Positions 14,004-22,285 of a stretch of 26,547 nucleotides of DNA are shown here, one piece after another; within the stretch, counting starts at the first letter, position 1, and each line of letters opens with the position of its first letter. The notes below the pieces were generated by a model. The model was not told the DNA's origin. It did no database searches and saw nothing but the letters and a program-made list of their open reading frames with translations. A program made the position numbers and the translations under genes. This DNA is from GWC2-45-44 sp041661665 (lineage in GTDB: Bacteria; Planctomycetota; Phycisphaerae; Sedimentisphaerales; UBA12454), in the NCBI GenBank assembly GCA_041661665.1, contig JBAZTW010000031.1, forward strand, positions 1 through 26,547, read 5' to 3'.

Positions 14004-15542
14004 ATGGTATCGCTAAGCAAAAAATTAAATTCCAGACGCAGACAGGTTCGTGAAGGCATCGCCGCTGAACGGTTCGCCAAACTGAGCGAATTTATTAACA
14101 GCGGCATTCCTGTATCGCTGCTTATACTGCTGTGTTTTGTCGCGATAAGTACTTTTTTAATAAGCATACTTACCGGACAGGATTCACTTGGTTTTAGGCC
14201 GATGCCTCAAATAATCGCGGCGGCGATAATGTCGGCAACCATCGGCATCGCGATGGCTATTTATATTTATCATTATCATTACCGAATAATCAAAAACCAT
14301 ACGAGAGGCGTTGCGCTGGCGGGTTTGTTTAGTGTTTTGCTCCTCGCAGCCAGATTTTGTTCCCTGGCGATTTTCCCCAATCGCATCTATCCGGCCATAG
14401 CCTGTGCGATAACCTGTGCGATAATTTTAGTTATCGCTTACGACCAGCGGTTTGCTTTGGGTATGAGCGTGCTTTTTGGCGCGCTTATTTGTTTCGCCGT
14501 CGATTACGAAACCGATTTTTCACTTTTCCTCACAATGACTGCCGGCATCACGACCTGCTGTTTTCTCCTGAAAGAAATAAGAACGCGCACCAAATTACTG
14601 GAGGTAGGTATTTTCGCAGGGGCCGCAGTGTTTATCATTTGTTTCGCAACGGAGCTTTTTGAAAAAGGTTATTCGCTCTCTCTGGTGGGCTTCTGCGGTA
14701 AAATGGCATTGGTTGTAGTGTGCGTCGGCGTAGTTATCCAGGCGATTTTACCGCTGATAGAAAAAGTTTTCAGAATAGCGACCAGTATGACTTTGCTGGA
14801 TTACAGCGACGCAAACCAGCCTCTGTTGAAAAAGCTCGCGATGGATGCGCCGGGCACATTTAGTCATAGTCTTTTAATCGGTTCAATTGCCGAGGCCGCT
14901 GCCGAATCAATAGATGCCAACGGCCTGCTTTGCCGGGTCGGCGCTTATTACCACGACATTGGCAAAATCGGCAAGCCGAGATATTTTATTGAAAACCAAA
15001 TGGGAACTGCCAGTCGGCACGATTCTCTTTCACCGGCGATGAGCCAGTTGATAATCGCAGGCCACGTCAAAGATGGCATAGAAATGGCCAAAGAATACAG
15101 ACTGCCGGCAGTTATAAGGCAATTTATCGAAACGCATCACGGCACAACTCTTATTGAATATTTTTATGAGGAGGCAAGAAAAAAGAGTAACGGCAAAAAT
15201 GCTCCGCCGGCTGAAGCCGATTTTAGATACCCAGGCCCAAAACCACAGACAAAAGAAGCTGCTATTATTATGCTGGCTGATGCTGTCGAAGGCGCTGTTC
15301 GCGCTTTGCCTGAAGTTGTGCCGACCAAAATCGAAGGCGTTGTCCATACTATGGCAATGAAACGACTGCAGGATGGGCAATTCGATGAATGCGAACTAAC
15401 GCTCGGCGAATTAAGCCGAATAGAAACTTCATTGGCAAAGAGTCTGGCCGCTCACCATCACGGCAGAATCGCATATCCGAAACCGACAGACCTTTCCGAA
15501 GAATTAAATGAAAATGAACAAGAACAGCAACAGTCCCAATAG
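14004..15542 (+). CDS. pgpH: Membrane HD-domain phosphodiesterase (PgpH/YqfF-like) without the extracellular domain
   Basis: The 512-residue protein has a first helix (about 36-57), a multi-helix membrane domain (about 67-255) and a cytoplasmic HD domain. DAPGTFSHSL gives His288 and RVGAYYHDIGK gives His317-Asp318; ETHHGT follows, as in cyclic-di-AMP phosphodiesterases of the PgpH group, which open c-di-AMP to pApA. Typical PgpH proteins are about 700 residues because a large extracellular 7TMR-HDED domain sits between the first helix and the seven-helix bundle. Here only about ten residues fill that place, so the sensor is absent. The location between ybeZ and ybeY is the usual one. No diadenylate cyclase is in the window, so the substrate is inferred from the family. 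Confidence 0.9.
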   Translation: MVSLSKKLNSRRRQVREGIAAERFAKLSEFINSGIPVSLLILLCFVAISTFLISILTGQDSLGFRPMPQIIAAAIMSATIGIAMAIYIYHYHYRIIKNHTRGVALAGLFSVLLLAARFCSLAIFPNRIYPAIACAITCAIILVIAYDQRFALGMSVLFGALICFAVDYETDFSLFLTMTAGITTCCFLLKEIRTRTKLLEVGIFAGAAVFIICFATELFEKGYSLSLVGFCGKMALVVVCVGVVIQAILPLIEKVFRIATSMTLLDYSDANQPLLKKLAMDAPGTFSHSLLIGSIAEAAAESIDANGLLCRVGAYYHDIGKIGKPRYFIENQMGTASRHDSLSPAMSQLIIAGHVKDGIEMAKEYRLPAVIRQFIETHHGTTLIEYFYEEARKKSNGKNAPPAEADFRYPGPKPQTKEAAIIMLADAVEGAVRALPEVVPTKIEGVVHTMAMKRLQDGQFDECELTLGELSRIETSLAKSLAAHHHGRIAYPKPTDLSEELNENEQEQQQSQ

Positions 15543-15996
15543 AAAAATTTCTTCGGACATAAAAATCAATATCGATGTGCGCTGCGATATCATTAACTTT
15601 GGTCGAAGAAAATTTACCGACATTATCAAAAAAACGGCTATAAAATTCGGCCTCAAAAACGCGATAATAAATTTCGCGGTTGTTGACGATGCGGAGATAG
15701 TCATTATCAATCGTCAATTTCTCGGCAAAAGCAAAATCACCGATGTTATCAGCTTTGACCTTTCTGATGACAATAAGAAGGTTTTTGATATAGCCGTTAA
15801 CGCCCAATTAGCGCAAAGACAAGCTGAAATAAAAAAGCATAACGACCAAGCCGAGCTTATGCTTTATTGCCTGCATGGGCTGCTGCACCAGCTCGGATTT
15901 GACGACCTGACAACGGCAGAGGCGGCAAAAATGCACAAAACAGAAGATAAAATTCTCGAAGAATTCGGCTATGGAAAAGTTTTTAGCGGACAGTAG
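15508..15996 (+). CDS. ybeY: Endoribonuclease YbeY
   Basis: YbeY is a metal-dependent RNase for 16S rRNA 3'-end maturation and ribosome quality control. Residues 75-85 (KITDVISFDLS) match the TDVLSF block and residues 121-133 hold the zinc site. The usual H-x3-H-x5-H reads HGLLHQLGFDD, with His123 and His127 kept and Asp133 in the third ligand place, which can still bind metal. The reading frame overlaps the end of the HD gene by 35 bases; ATG 15508 and ATG 15514 are both possible and no strong ribosome site separates them. Length (162 residues) is normal. recO follows after five bases. Confidence 0.94.
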   Translation: MKMNKNSNSPNRKISSDIKINIDVRCDIINFGRRKFTDIIKKTAIKFGLKNAIINFAVVDDAEIVIINRQFLGKSKITDVISFDLSDDNKKVFDIAVNAQLAQRQAEIKKHNDQAELMLYCLHGLLHQLGFDDLTTAEAAKMHKTEDKILEEFGYGKVFSGQ

Positions 15997-16001
15997 GCAA
16001 T

Positions 16002-16739
16002 ATGCTGATTAAAGATAAAGGTGTTTGTCTTCGTTCAACGGATTATTCCGATAGTTCTCAGATACTCACATTCTTTACACAGCAAAACGGAAAGGTGAAC
16101 CTGATTGCCAAGGGAACAAAAAAACCAAAATCCTCTTTCGGAGGCCCGATACAATTATGCGGCATCGGCGATATGGTTTTTTCACTCAAAGATAATGATA
16201 TGCTGGGAACGCTCACAGAATACAATCCAACCTTTTTCGGCGCCAACACTCGCAAACGACTGCTCGCCTTAAACTGCTCACTTTTAGCTATGGAGCTTTT
16301 AAACTTATTCACAAAAGAACACGACCCCCACCCAACAGTATTTGCTGACGCGGCGACATTTTTGGAGAAACTTGATAATTGTCCCGACGACAGGATTCTG
16401 CACCGGATAACTATCTTTGAATTTTCTATTCTGGAGCAGACAGGCTCAACGCCGATATGTGATAGTTGCTCAAACTGTAAAAGACCGCTTGATGTTGGCT
16501 GGCAGACTTTCTACTTCAGCTCCACCGCCAACGGCCTGCTCTGCCGCGACTGCGAAAATGTCTTTATGGACAGAAAAATAATCACCTGTGATATCGCCAA
16601 ATACCTAAACACTCCGGCAGACATTGTGCCGGACAAAACAACGCTTATTCAGACACAAAATTTGCTCCTTGAATACATAACACACATCCTGGAACGCCCG
16701 CTGAAAACCGCGGCAATAATTCTAAAACTTATAAAATAA
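16002..16739 (+). CDS. recO: DNA repair protein RecO
   Basis: RecO mediates RecA loading onto SSB-coated DNA in the RecFOR pathway. The N-terminal OB fold is clear (KGVCLRSTDYSDSSQILTFF, then GKVNLIAKGTKKPKS). A helical middle (LALNCSLLAMELLNLF) leads to a zinc-finger-like segment with CDSCSNC and LLCRDC, about 30 residues apart. Length (245 residues) is typical. It is the last gene of the purA-to-recO run; recR and recF are not in the window. No terminator hairpin was found directly after it, only a C-rich stretch. Confidence 0.93.
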   Translation: MLIKDKGVCLRSTDYSDSSQILTFFTQQNGKVNLIAKGTKKPKSSFGGPIQLCGIGDMVFSLKDNDMLGTLTEYNPTFFGANTRKRLLALNCSLLAMELLNLFTKEHDPHPTVFADAATFLEKLDNCPDDRILHRITIFEFSILEQTGSTPICDSCSNCKRPLDVGWQTFYFSSTANGLLCRDCENVFMDRKIITCDIAKYLNTPADIVPDKTTLIQTQNLLLEYITHILERPLKTAAIILKLIK

Positions 16740-17045
16740 GTTCTCCCCACGCCTCCCTTTGCCTGTGAAATCCTTTGTGCAAAACCTGTGGTTTTACCTG
16801 TGATTTTTGTTACATTTTGCCAACCTCTCTTTATCCCCGCCCACCCCAGACCGCCCAGCTGTAAAATTCTGCCGCCAACACACAGGCGCCTTTCATAGTT
16901 ATCCACATTCAGCGGCGGCCTTTGTTTTATCCTAACCACTTATACAGCAAACAGTTATGTTCACATATACTAATCTTTTAACAATATGTCTTATCCTATG
17001 ACTACTACTACTTTATATTTCTATATTAATACTAATAATCTATAA
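16740..17045. other. Candidate replication origin (oriC-like region) upstream of dnaN
   Basis: This is the largest gene-free stretch of the window (447 bases with the dnaN leader). It holds one perfect DnaA box TTATCCACA (16899-16907) and three partial ones in the same orientation: TTATCCCCG (16831), TTATCCTAA (16927) and TTATCCTAT (16991). Two bases after the last, CTACTACTACTT (17002-17013) fits the DnaA-trio pattern on the opposite strand, and an AT-rich run continues to about 17043, as an unwinding element would. Three CCTGTG units followed by A/T runs lie at 16762, 16785 and 16797. dnaA is not adjacent. The order box, trio, AT-rich DNA is what is known from other bacterial origins; the assignment is inference. 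Confidence 0.55.
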
Positions 17046-17099
17046 GGATGCCGGATTGCAACCCCATAAAAATAGCTTTGCCGGCAGGACGAAATCCCT

Positions 17100-17128
17100 T
17101 TGCTTAAACCAATTTCTTAGTATATACT
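17100..17128 (+). promoter_or_regulatory. sigma-70-type promoter of dnaN
   Basis: TTGCTT (17100-17105), a 17-base spacer and TATACT (17123-17128) match four and five of six consensus bases. Transcription would begin near 17135, leaving a leader of about 50 bases with AGAGAG ahead of the ATG at 17187. It could drive dnaN, DUF721 and gyrB together. Confidence 0.55.
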
Positions 17129-17186
17129 TATCTGTCTTAAATTGGAAAAATATTGATAACATTAGCTAAGTAAAGAGAGATTAAAA

Positions 17187-18293
17187 ATGAAAGTAAAATT
17201 TAATCGGGCCGCACTATCAGAATCATTGGCGCTTATAACAACCGTTGTGCCTTCACGAACAACCAAACCGATACTTCAAAGCCTTAAAATCTCGGCGCAA
17301 AAAGACAAGGTTTCTATTAGCGCGACGGATTTTGAAATAGGCATTACCTCGTTAATTGCACAGGCTCAGGTTGAGGATGCCGGTGAAGCGGTTATTCCTG
17401 CCGATCATTTTGCCGCGATAGTGCGCGAGAGCATTGATGAGGTGCTGGAACTTGAATCCGTAGAGGGAACTTGTCATATTCGCGGAGCGGATAGCGTCTT
17501 TACGGTTTATGGCCACCAGCCCGAACAATATCCCGCAATTCCGGGTTTTGGGGGAGAAGCCCAGATTGAGGCCGACCTGGTGAAATTACAGGAAGCTGTT
17601 GAGCATTGCCTATTTGCAACAGCAAAAGAAAACACTCGCTATGCGCTGAGCGGCATCTTATGGGAGGCGATAGGCAAAAAGCTGACAATCGTCGGCACAG
17701 ACGGCAGAAGGCTGGCAAAATATAAACTTACATTACATACAGATGCCGATAAAAAACTGGAATCGGAAAAAATAATTGTGCCGGCCAAAACAATGGCTCT
17801 GCTCGACAGGGTTAGCGGGACAGACAAAGACAAAGTTTCCATACGGTTTGTGGATAATAAAATAATTTTAGCCTGCGGCAGCACGGTGATAAGCTCAAAT
17901 CTCGTCGAGGGCAACTTCCCGAAGTACGAAGATATTATCCCGACAGACTACAAAAACAAACTGCAAATGAACACAGCGGCATCATTAAGCGCGGTTAGAA
18001 GAGCGGCGCTGCTGACAAATGAAGACTCTAAGGGCATAAAACTGGCGTTGAATAAAAAAACAGCGGTCTTTACCTGCAGGGCGCCGGAAATGGGCGATTC
18101 TGAAATCGCGATGGAAGTTGATTATAAAGGCGAACCGATTGAAATAGGTTTTAATCCGCAATTTCTTATAGACGTTCTCAAAGTTATCAAAGAAGATACT
18201 TTTGAATTGCACCTGGGACAATCTGACCGTCCGGGCCTCATTAAGAGCGGCAGTAATTATGTTTATATTGTTATGCCGGTGAGTTTGACATAA
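17187..18293 (+). CDS. dnaN: DNA polymerase III subunit beta (sliding clamp)
   Basis: DnaN is the ring-shaped clamp that holds DNA polymerase III on the template and recruits other repair and replication proteins. The 368-residue length and three repeated domains (about 1-120, 121-245, 246-368) are standard. Recognisable pieces are TTKPILQSLKISA near residue 26, NTRYALSGILWEA and IVGTDGRRLAKYKL in the second domain, EGNFPKYEDIIP, and the C-terminal YVYIVMPVSLT that replaces the common MPMR-type end. The ATG follows AGAGAG by 7 bases. dnaN here opens a dnaN-DUF721-gyrB group; the usual recF after dnaN is missing. Confidence 0.97.
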   Translation: MKVKFNRAALSESLALITTVVPSRTTKPILQSLKISAQKDKVSISATDFEIGITSLIAQAQVEDAGEAVIPADHFAAIVRESIDEVLELESVEGTCHIRGADSVFTVYGHQPEQYPAIPGFGGEAQIEADLVKLQEAVEHCLFATAKENTRYALSGILWEAIGKKLTIVGTDGRRLAKYKLTLHTDADKKLESEKIIVPAKTMALLDRVSGTDKDKVSIRFVDNKIILACGSTVISSNLVEGNFPKYEDIIPTDYKNKLQMNTAASLSAVRRAALLTNEDSKGIKLALNKKTAVFTCRAPEMGDSEIAMEVDYKGEPIEIGFNPQFLIDVLKVIKEDTFELHLGQSDRPGLIKSGSNYVYIVMPVSLT

Positions 18294-18310
18294 CGAGGTT
18301 ATAAACGGCA

Positions 18311-18661
18311 ATGGATGAAGATGTATTACTTGCCAAAGTGAACAGGACCATTAAACGCAGCCGTCCGGAGACCGTACGATTTGCCACATTGGCCGGCGAG
18401 TTTCAGCGGTTTATCAAAAAGCATGCAAAACCGGCAAAGCGAAATACGACTGTGCCGCAGGCTTTCGCTGACGCGGTCGGCGAAATGATGGCGCAAAACT
18501 GCAAAATAGAATCGCTTGTCAGAGGAACGCTTAAAATAAAAGTCGCTCCGGGACCGTATATGTTCGCGCTGCAAATACAGCTTGCAGACATAATTGAAAA
18601 AATACAAACTCAATGCCCGTCGTCAAATATCAGAGAAATAAAACTCCTCTGTTCGAAATAG
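18311..18661 (+). CDS. DUF721/DciA-like protein
   Basis: The 116-residue protein has a basic helical N-terminus (RTIKRSRPETVRFATLAGEF) and a compact alpha-beta domain with GTLKIKVAPGPYMFALQIQ, followed by the helix LADIIEKIQTQ and a last strand REIKLLCSK. This is the DUF721 pattern. Members named DciA operate the replicative helicase in bacteria without DnaC/DnaI loaders, and the gene commonly sits near dnaN, recF and gyrB, as here. It is 17 bases after dnaN and ends 33 bases before the gyrB ATG. The family call is good; helicase operation in this organism is inference. Confidence 0.8.
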   Translation: MDEDVLLAKVNRTIKRSRPETVRFATLAGEFQRFIKKHAKPAKRNTTVPQAFADAVGEMMAQNCKIESLVRGTLKIKVAPGPYMFALQIQLADIIEKIQTQCPSSNIREIKLLCSK

Positions 18662-18694
18662 TTTTTGAAAATTGCGAAATGGAAAAAAGAAAAA

Positions 18695-21124
18695 ATGACA
18701 GAAAAAGCTCATAGTTATGATGCCGGCAGTATTAAAATCCTGTCAGGATTAGACGCTGTTCGTAAAAGGCCGGAAATGTATATCGGCAACCGCCAGCAGG
18801 GCGGGCTGCATCACCTTGTTTATGAAGTTATGGACAATTCCATCGATGAAGCTCTGGCGGGCAGATGCGATTCGATAATCGTTCGCATTCACGTTGACGG
18901 AAGCTGTTCAGTCGAAGACAACGGCAGCGGCATTCCTGTTGACCTGCACAAGGAAACCGGCACAAGCGCATTGGAAGTAGTTTTAACAACGCTGCACGCA
19001 GGCGGCAAGTTTGACCATGATACATATAAAGTCTCCGGCGGTCTGCACGGGGTTGGCGTCAGCGTGGTCAACGCGCTTAGCGAATGGCTCGAAGCGGATA
19101 TCCATCGCGACGGCGGACACTGGCATTTTGAATGTCGGCGCGGAGCTTCGCAGGGTCCGGCACAGCGCGTCGGCGATTCGACAAAACGCGGAACGATAAT
19201 AAAATTCCTGCCGGATGAAGAAATCTTCGGCGATATAATCTTTGACTCCGACACGCTGCAAAAAAGAATACGCGAAGTGGCGTATCTTAATGCCGGAATT
19301 AAAATCACTTTTCAGGATGACAGGAATAACAGGAAAGACGTTTTTCATTTTGAAGACGGCCTGAAAGAATTCGTCAAGCATCTTAACGAAGGCAAAGAAT
19401 CGCTCCACTCTGAGGTAATCTATTTCAAAAAAGACGACCCCGAAACAGGAATGGCCTGCGAAATCGCGATGCAGTATAACACCAGCTATGTTGAAAATGT
19501 GCTGGCCTTCGCAAACAATATAAGAAACATTGACGGCGGTACGCATATGAGCGGATTCAAAACCGCCCTTACCCGCACAATGAATGCTTATGCCCGCAAA
19601 GAAAACCTGCTCAAGAACGGCCAGCCGCCGACAGGCGAAGATGTACGAGAGGGTCTAACGGCGGTTATATCTGTGAAACTGCCCGACCCGCATTTTGAGG
19701 CGCAGACAAAGGTAAGACTTTCAAATCCTGAAATGGGCGGCTTTGTCGAAACAACTGTGAATGAACAGCTTGGCAATTATCTGGAAGAAAACCCGGGCCA
19801 GGCCAAAAAAGTACTCACAAAGGCTATTCAGGCCGCTGCCGCCAGAGAAGCCGCAAGAAAAGCAAGGGAACTTACCCGCAGAAAAGGAGCTCTTGGCGGC
19901 GGGTCGCTGCCCGGAAAACTATGGGATTGCTCCAGCAAGGAAATTTCTGATACCGAACTGTTTCTTGTTGAGGGCGATTCGGCAGGCGGAAGCGCAAAGG
20001 GCGGCAGGAACAGAGAAATTCAGGCGATATTGCCATTGAGAGGCAAAATTCTGAATGTCGAAAAGGCAAGACTCGACAAAATGCTTGGCCACGAAGAAAT
20101 ACGGACAATCATCAGTGCGTTAGGAACAGGCATTGGCACAGATGATTTCGACTTCAGCAAGTGCAGATATGGAAAACTTGTTCTGATGACCGATGCCGAT
20201 GTTGACGGCGCGCATATTAGAACCCTGCTTTTAACTTTTCTTTTCAGACAAATGCCGGAGCTCTTTGAGCACGAGGCCATTTATATCGCCCAGCCGCCGC
20301 TCTATGAGCTTGCCATCAAGGGCAAGAAAAAGCCCGAATATATTCTTACCGAGCAGGATATGCGCAAGCGTATGGTCTCAAGAGGCATTGAGGGAACAAC
20401 GCTGATTATCAGCGATGCGGGAAAAGAAAGAACGATTGCCGAGGCCGAGCTGAAAGAAATCATAAAACTTCTCGGCGACCTCGAACGCAATATATCCGTA
20501 CTTGAGAGAAGAGGAATAACATTTAAGAATTTTATTCAGACGCAGTATGACGGCAGCAAGTTGCCGGAGTACCTTATCAGGTCGAATGGGCAGAACGAAT
20601 TTTATTATGAACGAGCCGAATTCGCGAAGAAAAAGTCGCAAATTGAGGCTGCTGCCGAGGAACTGAACGACCAGGTCGAGAAAGGCTCAGCCGAGGAACT
20701 GCACGAAGTCGGCAGGGCGAATGAGATTAACGCCAAATTGAAAGAAAAATTCGGACTGGATTTTAAGGATTTTCTCCTGAAAGCCGAGCGGAAAGTTTCT
20801 GGAGAAGCTATGCCGACAAAGTTTAAGCTGGTTAATGAGGCAGAAGAGTTTGAAATTGCTTCGCTTGACCAGGTTTTTGCGGGTATTAAGCAAATCGGCG
20901 GCAGGGGTATTGAGATAAAGCGGTTCAAAGGCCTGGGCGAGATGAACGCTGAGCAGCTCTGGGATACGACTATGGACCCCGCCAAAAGGACGCTTTTGAA
21001 GGTAACTCTCGATGACGCAGGCGAAGCGGACAGACTTTTTAGTATTTTAATGGGGGATGACGTTGAAAAACGCCGAAACTATATACAGGAACACGCACTG
21101 GAAGTGCAGAATCTTGACATATAA
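18695..21124 (+). CDS. gyrB: DNA gyrase subunit B
   Basis: GyrB supplies the ATPase and part of the DNA-cleavage site of gyrase, which adds negative supercoils. In order: YDAGSIKILSGLDAVRKRPE, the GHKL ATP site (MDNSIDEALAG, GLHGVGVSVVNALS), the transducer with EAQTKVRLSN, then the Toprim domain with EGDSAGGSAKGGRNRE (Glu426) and MTDADVDGAHI (Asp500, Asp502), matching E. coli Glu424, Asp498 and Asp500. At 809 residues it has the about 170-residue insertion seen in Gram-negative GyrB. RFKGLGEMNAEQLW closes the domain. ATG 18695 is chosen over TTG 18665 because the family begins just before YDAGSIK. gyrA is not in the window. Confidence 0.97.
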   Translation: MTEKAHSYDAGSIKILSGLDAVRKRPEMYIGNRQQGGLHHLVYEVMDNSIDEALAGRCDSIIVRIHVDGSCSVEDNGSGIPVDLHKETGTSALEVVLTTLHAGGKFDHDTYKVSGGLHGVGVSVVNALSEWLEADIHRDGGHWHFECRRGASQGPAQRVGDSTKRGTIIKFLPDEEIFGDIIFDSDTLQKRIREVAYLNAGIKITFQDDRNNRKDVFHFEDGLKEFVKHLNEGKESLHSEVIYFKKDDPETGMACEIAMQYNTSYVENVLAFANNIRNIDGGTHMSGFKTALTRTMNAYARKENLLKNGQPPTGEDVREGLTAVISVKLPDPHFEAQTKVRLSNPEMGGFVETTVNEQLGNYLEENPGQAKKVLTKAIQAAAAREAARKARELTRRKGALGGGSLPGKLWDCSSKEISDTELFLVEGDSAGGSAKGGRNREIQAILPLRGKILNVEKARLDKMLGHEEIRTIISALGTGIGTDDFDFSKCRYGKLVLMTDADVDGAHIRTLLLTFLFRQMPELFEHEAIYIAQPPLYELAIKGKKKPEYILTEQDMRKRMVSRGIEGTTLIISDAGKERTIAEAELKEIIKLLGDLERNISVLERRGITFKNFIQTQYDGSKLPEYLIRSNGQNEFYYERAEFAKKKSQIEAAAEELNDQVEKGSAEELHEVGRANEINAKLKEKFGLDFKDFLLKAERKVSGEAMPTKFKLVNEAEEFEIASLDQVFAGIKQIGGRGIEIKRFKGLGEMNAEQLWDTTMDPAKRTLLKVTLDDAGEADRLFSILMGDDVEKRRNYIQEHALEVQNLDI

Positions 21125-21128
21125 ACAG

Positions 21129-21154
21129 TAGGGGCGAACCTGTGTGTTTGCCTA
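21129..21154. repeat. Short palindrome after gyrB
   Basis: GGCGAAC (21133-21139) pairs with GTTTGCC (21146-21152), one pair being G-T, around CTGTGT; TAG and CTA extend the ends imperfectly. It begins 5 bases after the gyrB stop. There is no T-run next to it, so it is a weak terminator at best; TAGGGGCGAAC sequences of this shape are common dispersed repeats in bacteria. Confidence 0.4.
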
Positions 21155-21180
21155 TGTATGGCTGATTATTGTTTTTTAGC

Positions 21181-21210
21181 TTGAAAAACGCCATACCTGT
21201 GTCATACTAT
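21181..21210 (+). promoter_or_regulatory. Candidate promoter of the TPR lipoprotein gene
   Basis: TTGAAA (21181-21186), 18 bases and TACTAT (21205-21210) form a plausible sigma-70 promoter. The predicted leader of about 28 bases contains GAAAGGA ahead of the ATG at 21245. Confidence 0.4.
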
Positions 21211-21244
21211 AAGTCAGGACGAACAGAATAGAAAGGATTGAAAA

Positions 21245-21946
21245 ATGACAAGAGAATCTAAAATCTTGTTAGTGGTTTTTGCGCTGATTACGCTTATATC
21301 CGGCTGTACCTCAAACAAACAGAAAACAATGTACGGCGAGAAGGTTACCGACAAGCAGCTCACGGGTACAACTGACAAACAAAAAGCGAAGCTGCTCAAA
21401 AGCCTTGACCGCAAGTACGAAAACCCCAAAGCCCACTATGAACTTGGCAAAATTTATCATTCCGAAGGGTTATGGGATAAGGCTGAGTGGGAATACAACA
21501 AGACTCTCGCTTTTGACCCGATGCATCACGAAGCACAGGCCTCTATAGTCAAAGTGCTGAAGGACAGAGACGATGCGGCAAAAGCCGAGGCAATCGCCGA
21601 GATGTATATCAATCAGGCGGGCATAAGCGCAAAGCATTCGCTTCTTCTGGGCAGAGCGTTTCAGACAAGAGGACTCGATGACTATGCTCTTACCTGCTTC
21701 AAGCAGGCTCATAATCTTGCTCCCAATTCTGTAGTCATCAATAAACAGCTTGGCTATTACTATTTGCTCAAAAAAGATAACGCCAATGCCGAGGTATATC
21801 TTCGCAGGGCGTTTGAGCTGAACCCGCAGCAGCCGGAAGTTGCCAGCGAATTAGGCAAACTTGGCGTACAGGTTGAAGTGCCCAAGAAAAAAATCAAAGA
21901 GACAAAAAAAATAGACAAGAAGATGGATCTCGATAAGGTGAAATAA
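21245..21946 (+). CDS. TPR-repeat lipoprotein
   Basis: Residues 1-21 are a lipoprotein signal with the lipobox LISGC (Cys21), so the protein should be anchored to a membrane on the periplasmic side. From about residue 60 come three tetratricopeptide repeats: KAHYELGKIYHSEGLWDKA, SLLLGRAFQTRGLDDYA and KQLGYYYLLKKDNANAE, each ending in a proline-containing turn (DP, AP, NP). A weaker helical pair lies between the first two. The last 30 residues are very lysine-rich (PKKKIKETKKIDKK). TPR lipoproteins of this size often act as scaffolds in envelope assembly, but no partner is evident. The ribosome site AAAGGA stands 7 bases ahead. The gene converges with the DUF486 gene, only 6 bases separating the two stop codons. 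Confidence 0.82.
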   Translation: MTRESKILLVVFALITLISGCTSNKQKTMYGEKVTDKQLTGTTDKQKAKLLKSLDRKYENPKAHYELGKIYHSEGLWDKAEWEYNKTLAFDPMHHEAQASIVKVLKDRDDAAKAEAIAEMYINQAGISAKHSLLLGRAFQTRGLDDYALTCFKQAHNLAPNSVVINKQLGYYYLLKKDNANAEVYLRRAFELNPQQPEVASELGKLGVQVEVPKKKIKETKKIDKKMDLDKVK

Positions 21947-21952
21947 AGCGAT

Positions 21953-22285
21953 TTACCACTTTTTGAAAATTACAAATACCGCCAGGACTATTAACGCAAA
22001 GCCCGCGACATAATTCCACTTCATAGGCTCTCGCAGATAGAGCAGCGAAAAAACGGAGAATACGACAAGCGTAATGACTTCCTGCATAGTCTTCAACTGC
22101 GCGGCGGAATAATGAGCATTGTGCCCAATGCGGTTGGCCGGCACCTGAAAACAATACTCAGCAAACGCTATCAGCCAGCTTATAAGAATCACCCATACTA
22201 AAGGTTTATCCTTAAATTTCAAATGCCCGTACCAGGCAAAGGTCATAAAGATATTGGAAATCGTCAGAAGTATAATCGTTTTCAT
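21953..22285 (-). CDS. DMT-superfamily protein, DUF486 family
   Basis: The 110-residue product has four hydrophobic helices (about 3-18, 30-46, 65-82, 90-107) and the DUF486 markers AWYGHLKF in the first loop, FAEYCFQVPANRIG in the second and LREPMKWNY in the last. DUF486 proteins are half-size relatives of drug/metabolite transporters and probably pair to make a pore; the substrate is unknown. Its ATG overlaps the stop of the glycosyltransferase gene by four bases (ATGA), so it is translated from the same transcript. Confidence 0.88.
   Translation of the reverse strand: MKTIILLTISNIFMTFAWYGHLKFKDKPLVWVILISWLIAFAEYCFQVPANRIGHNAHYSAAQLKTMQEVITLVVFSVFSLLYLREPMKWNYVAGFALIVLAVFVIFKKW

Noticed and set aside
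16740..17186. A small protein gene in the gap before dnaN
   Set aside because: No frame of useful length with a ribosome site was found; the sequence is origin-like and partly AT-rich.
18665..18694. TTG at 18665 as the gyrB start
   Set aside because: It adds a lysine-rich decapeptide not usual for GyrB, and ATG 18695 fits the family start.
18983..19546. A 187-codon open frame on the minus strand inside gyrB
   Set aside because: It is fully covered by the ATPase domain of gyrB and has no recognisable motif.
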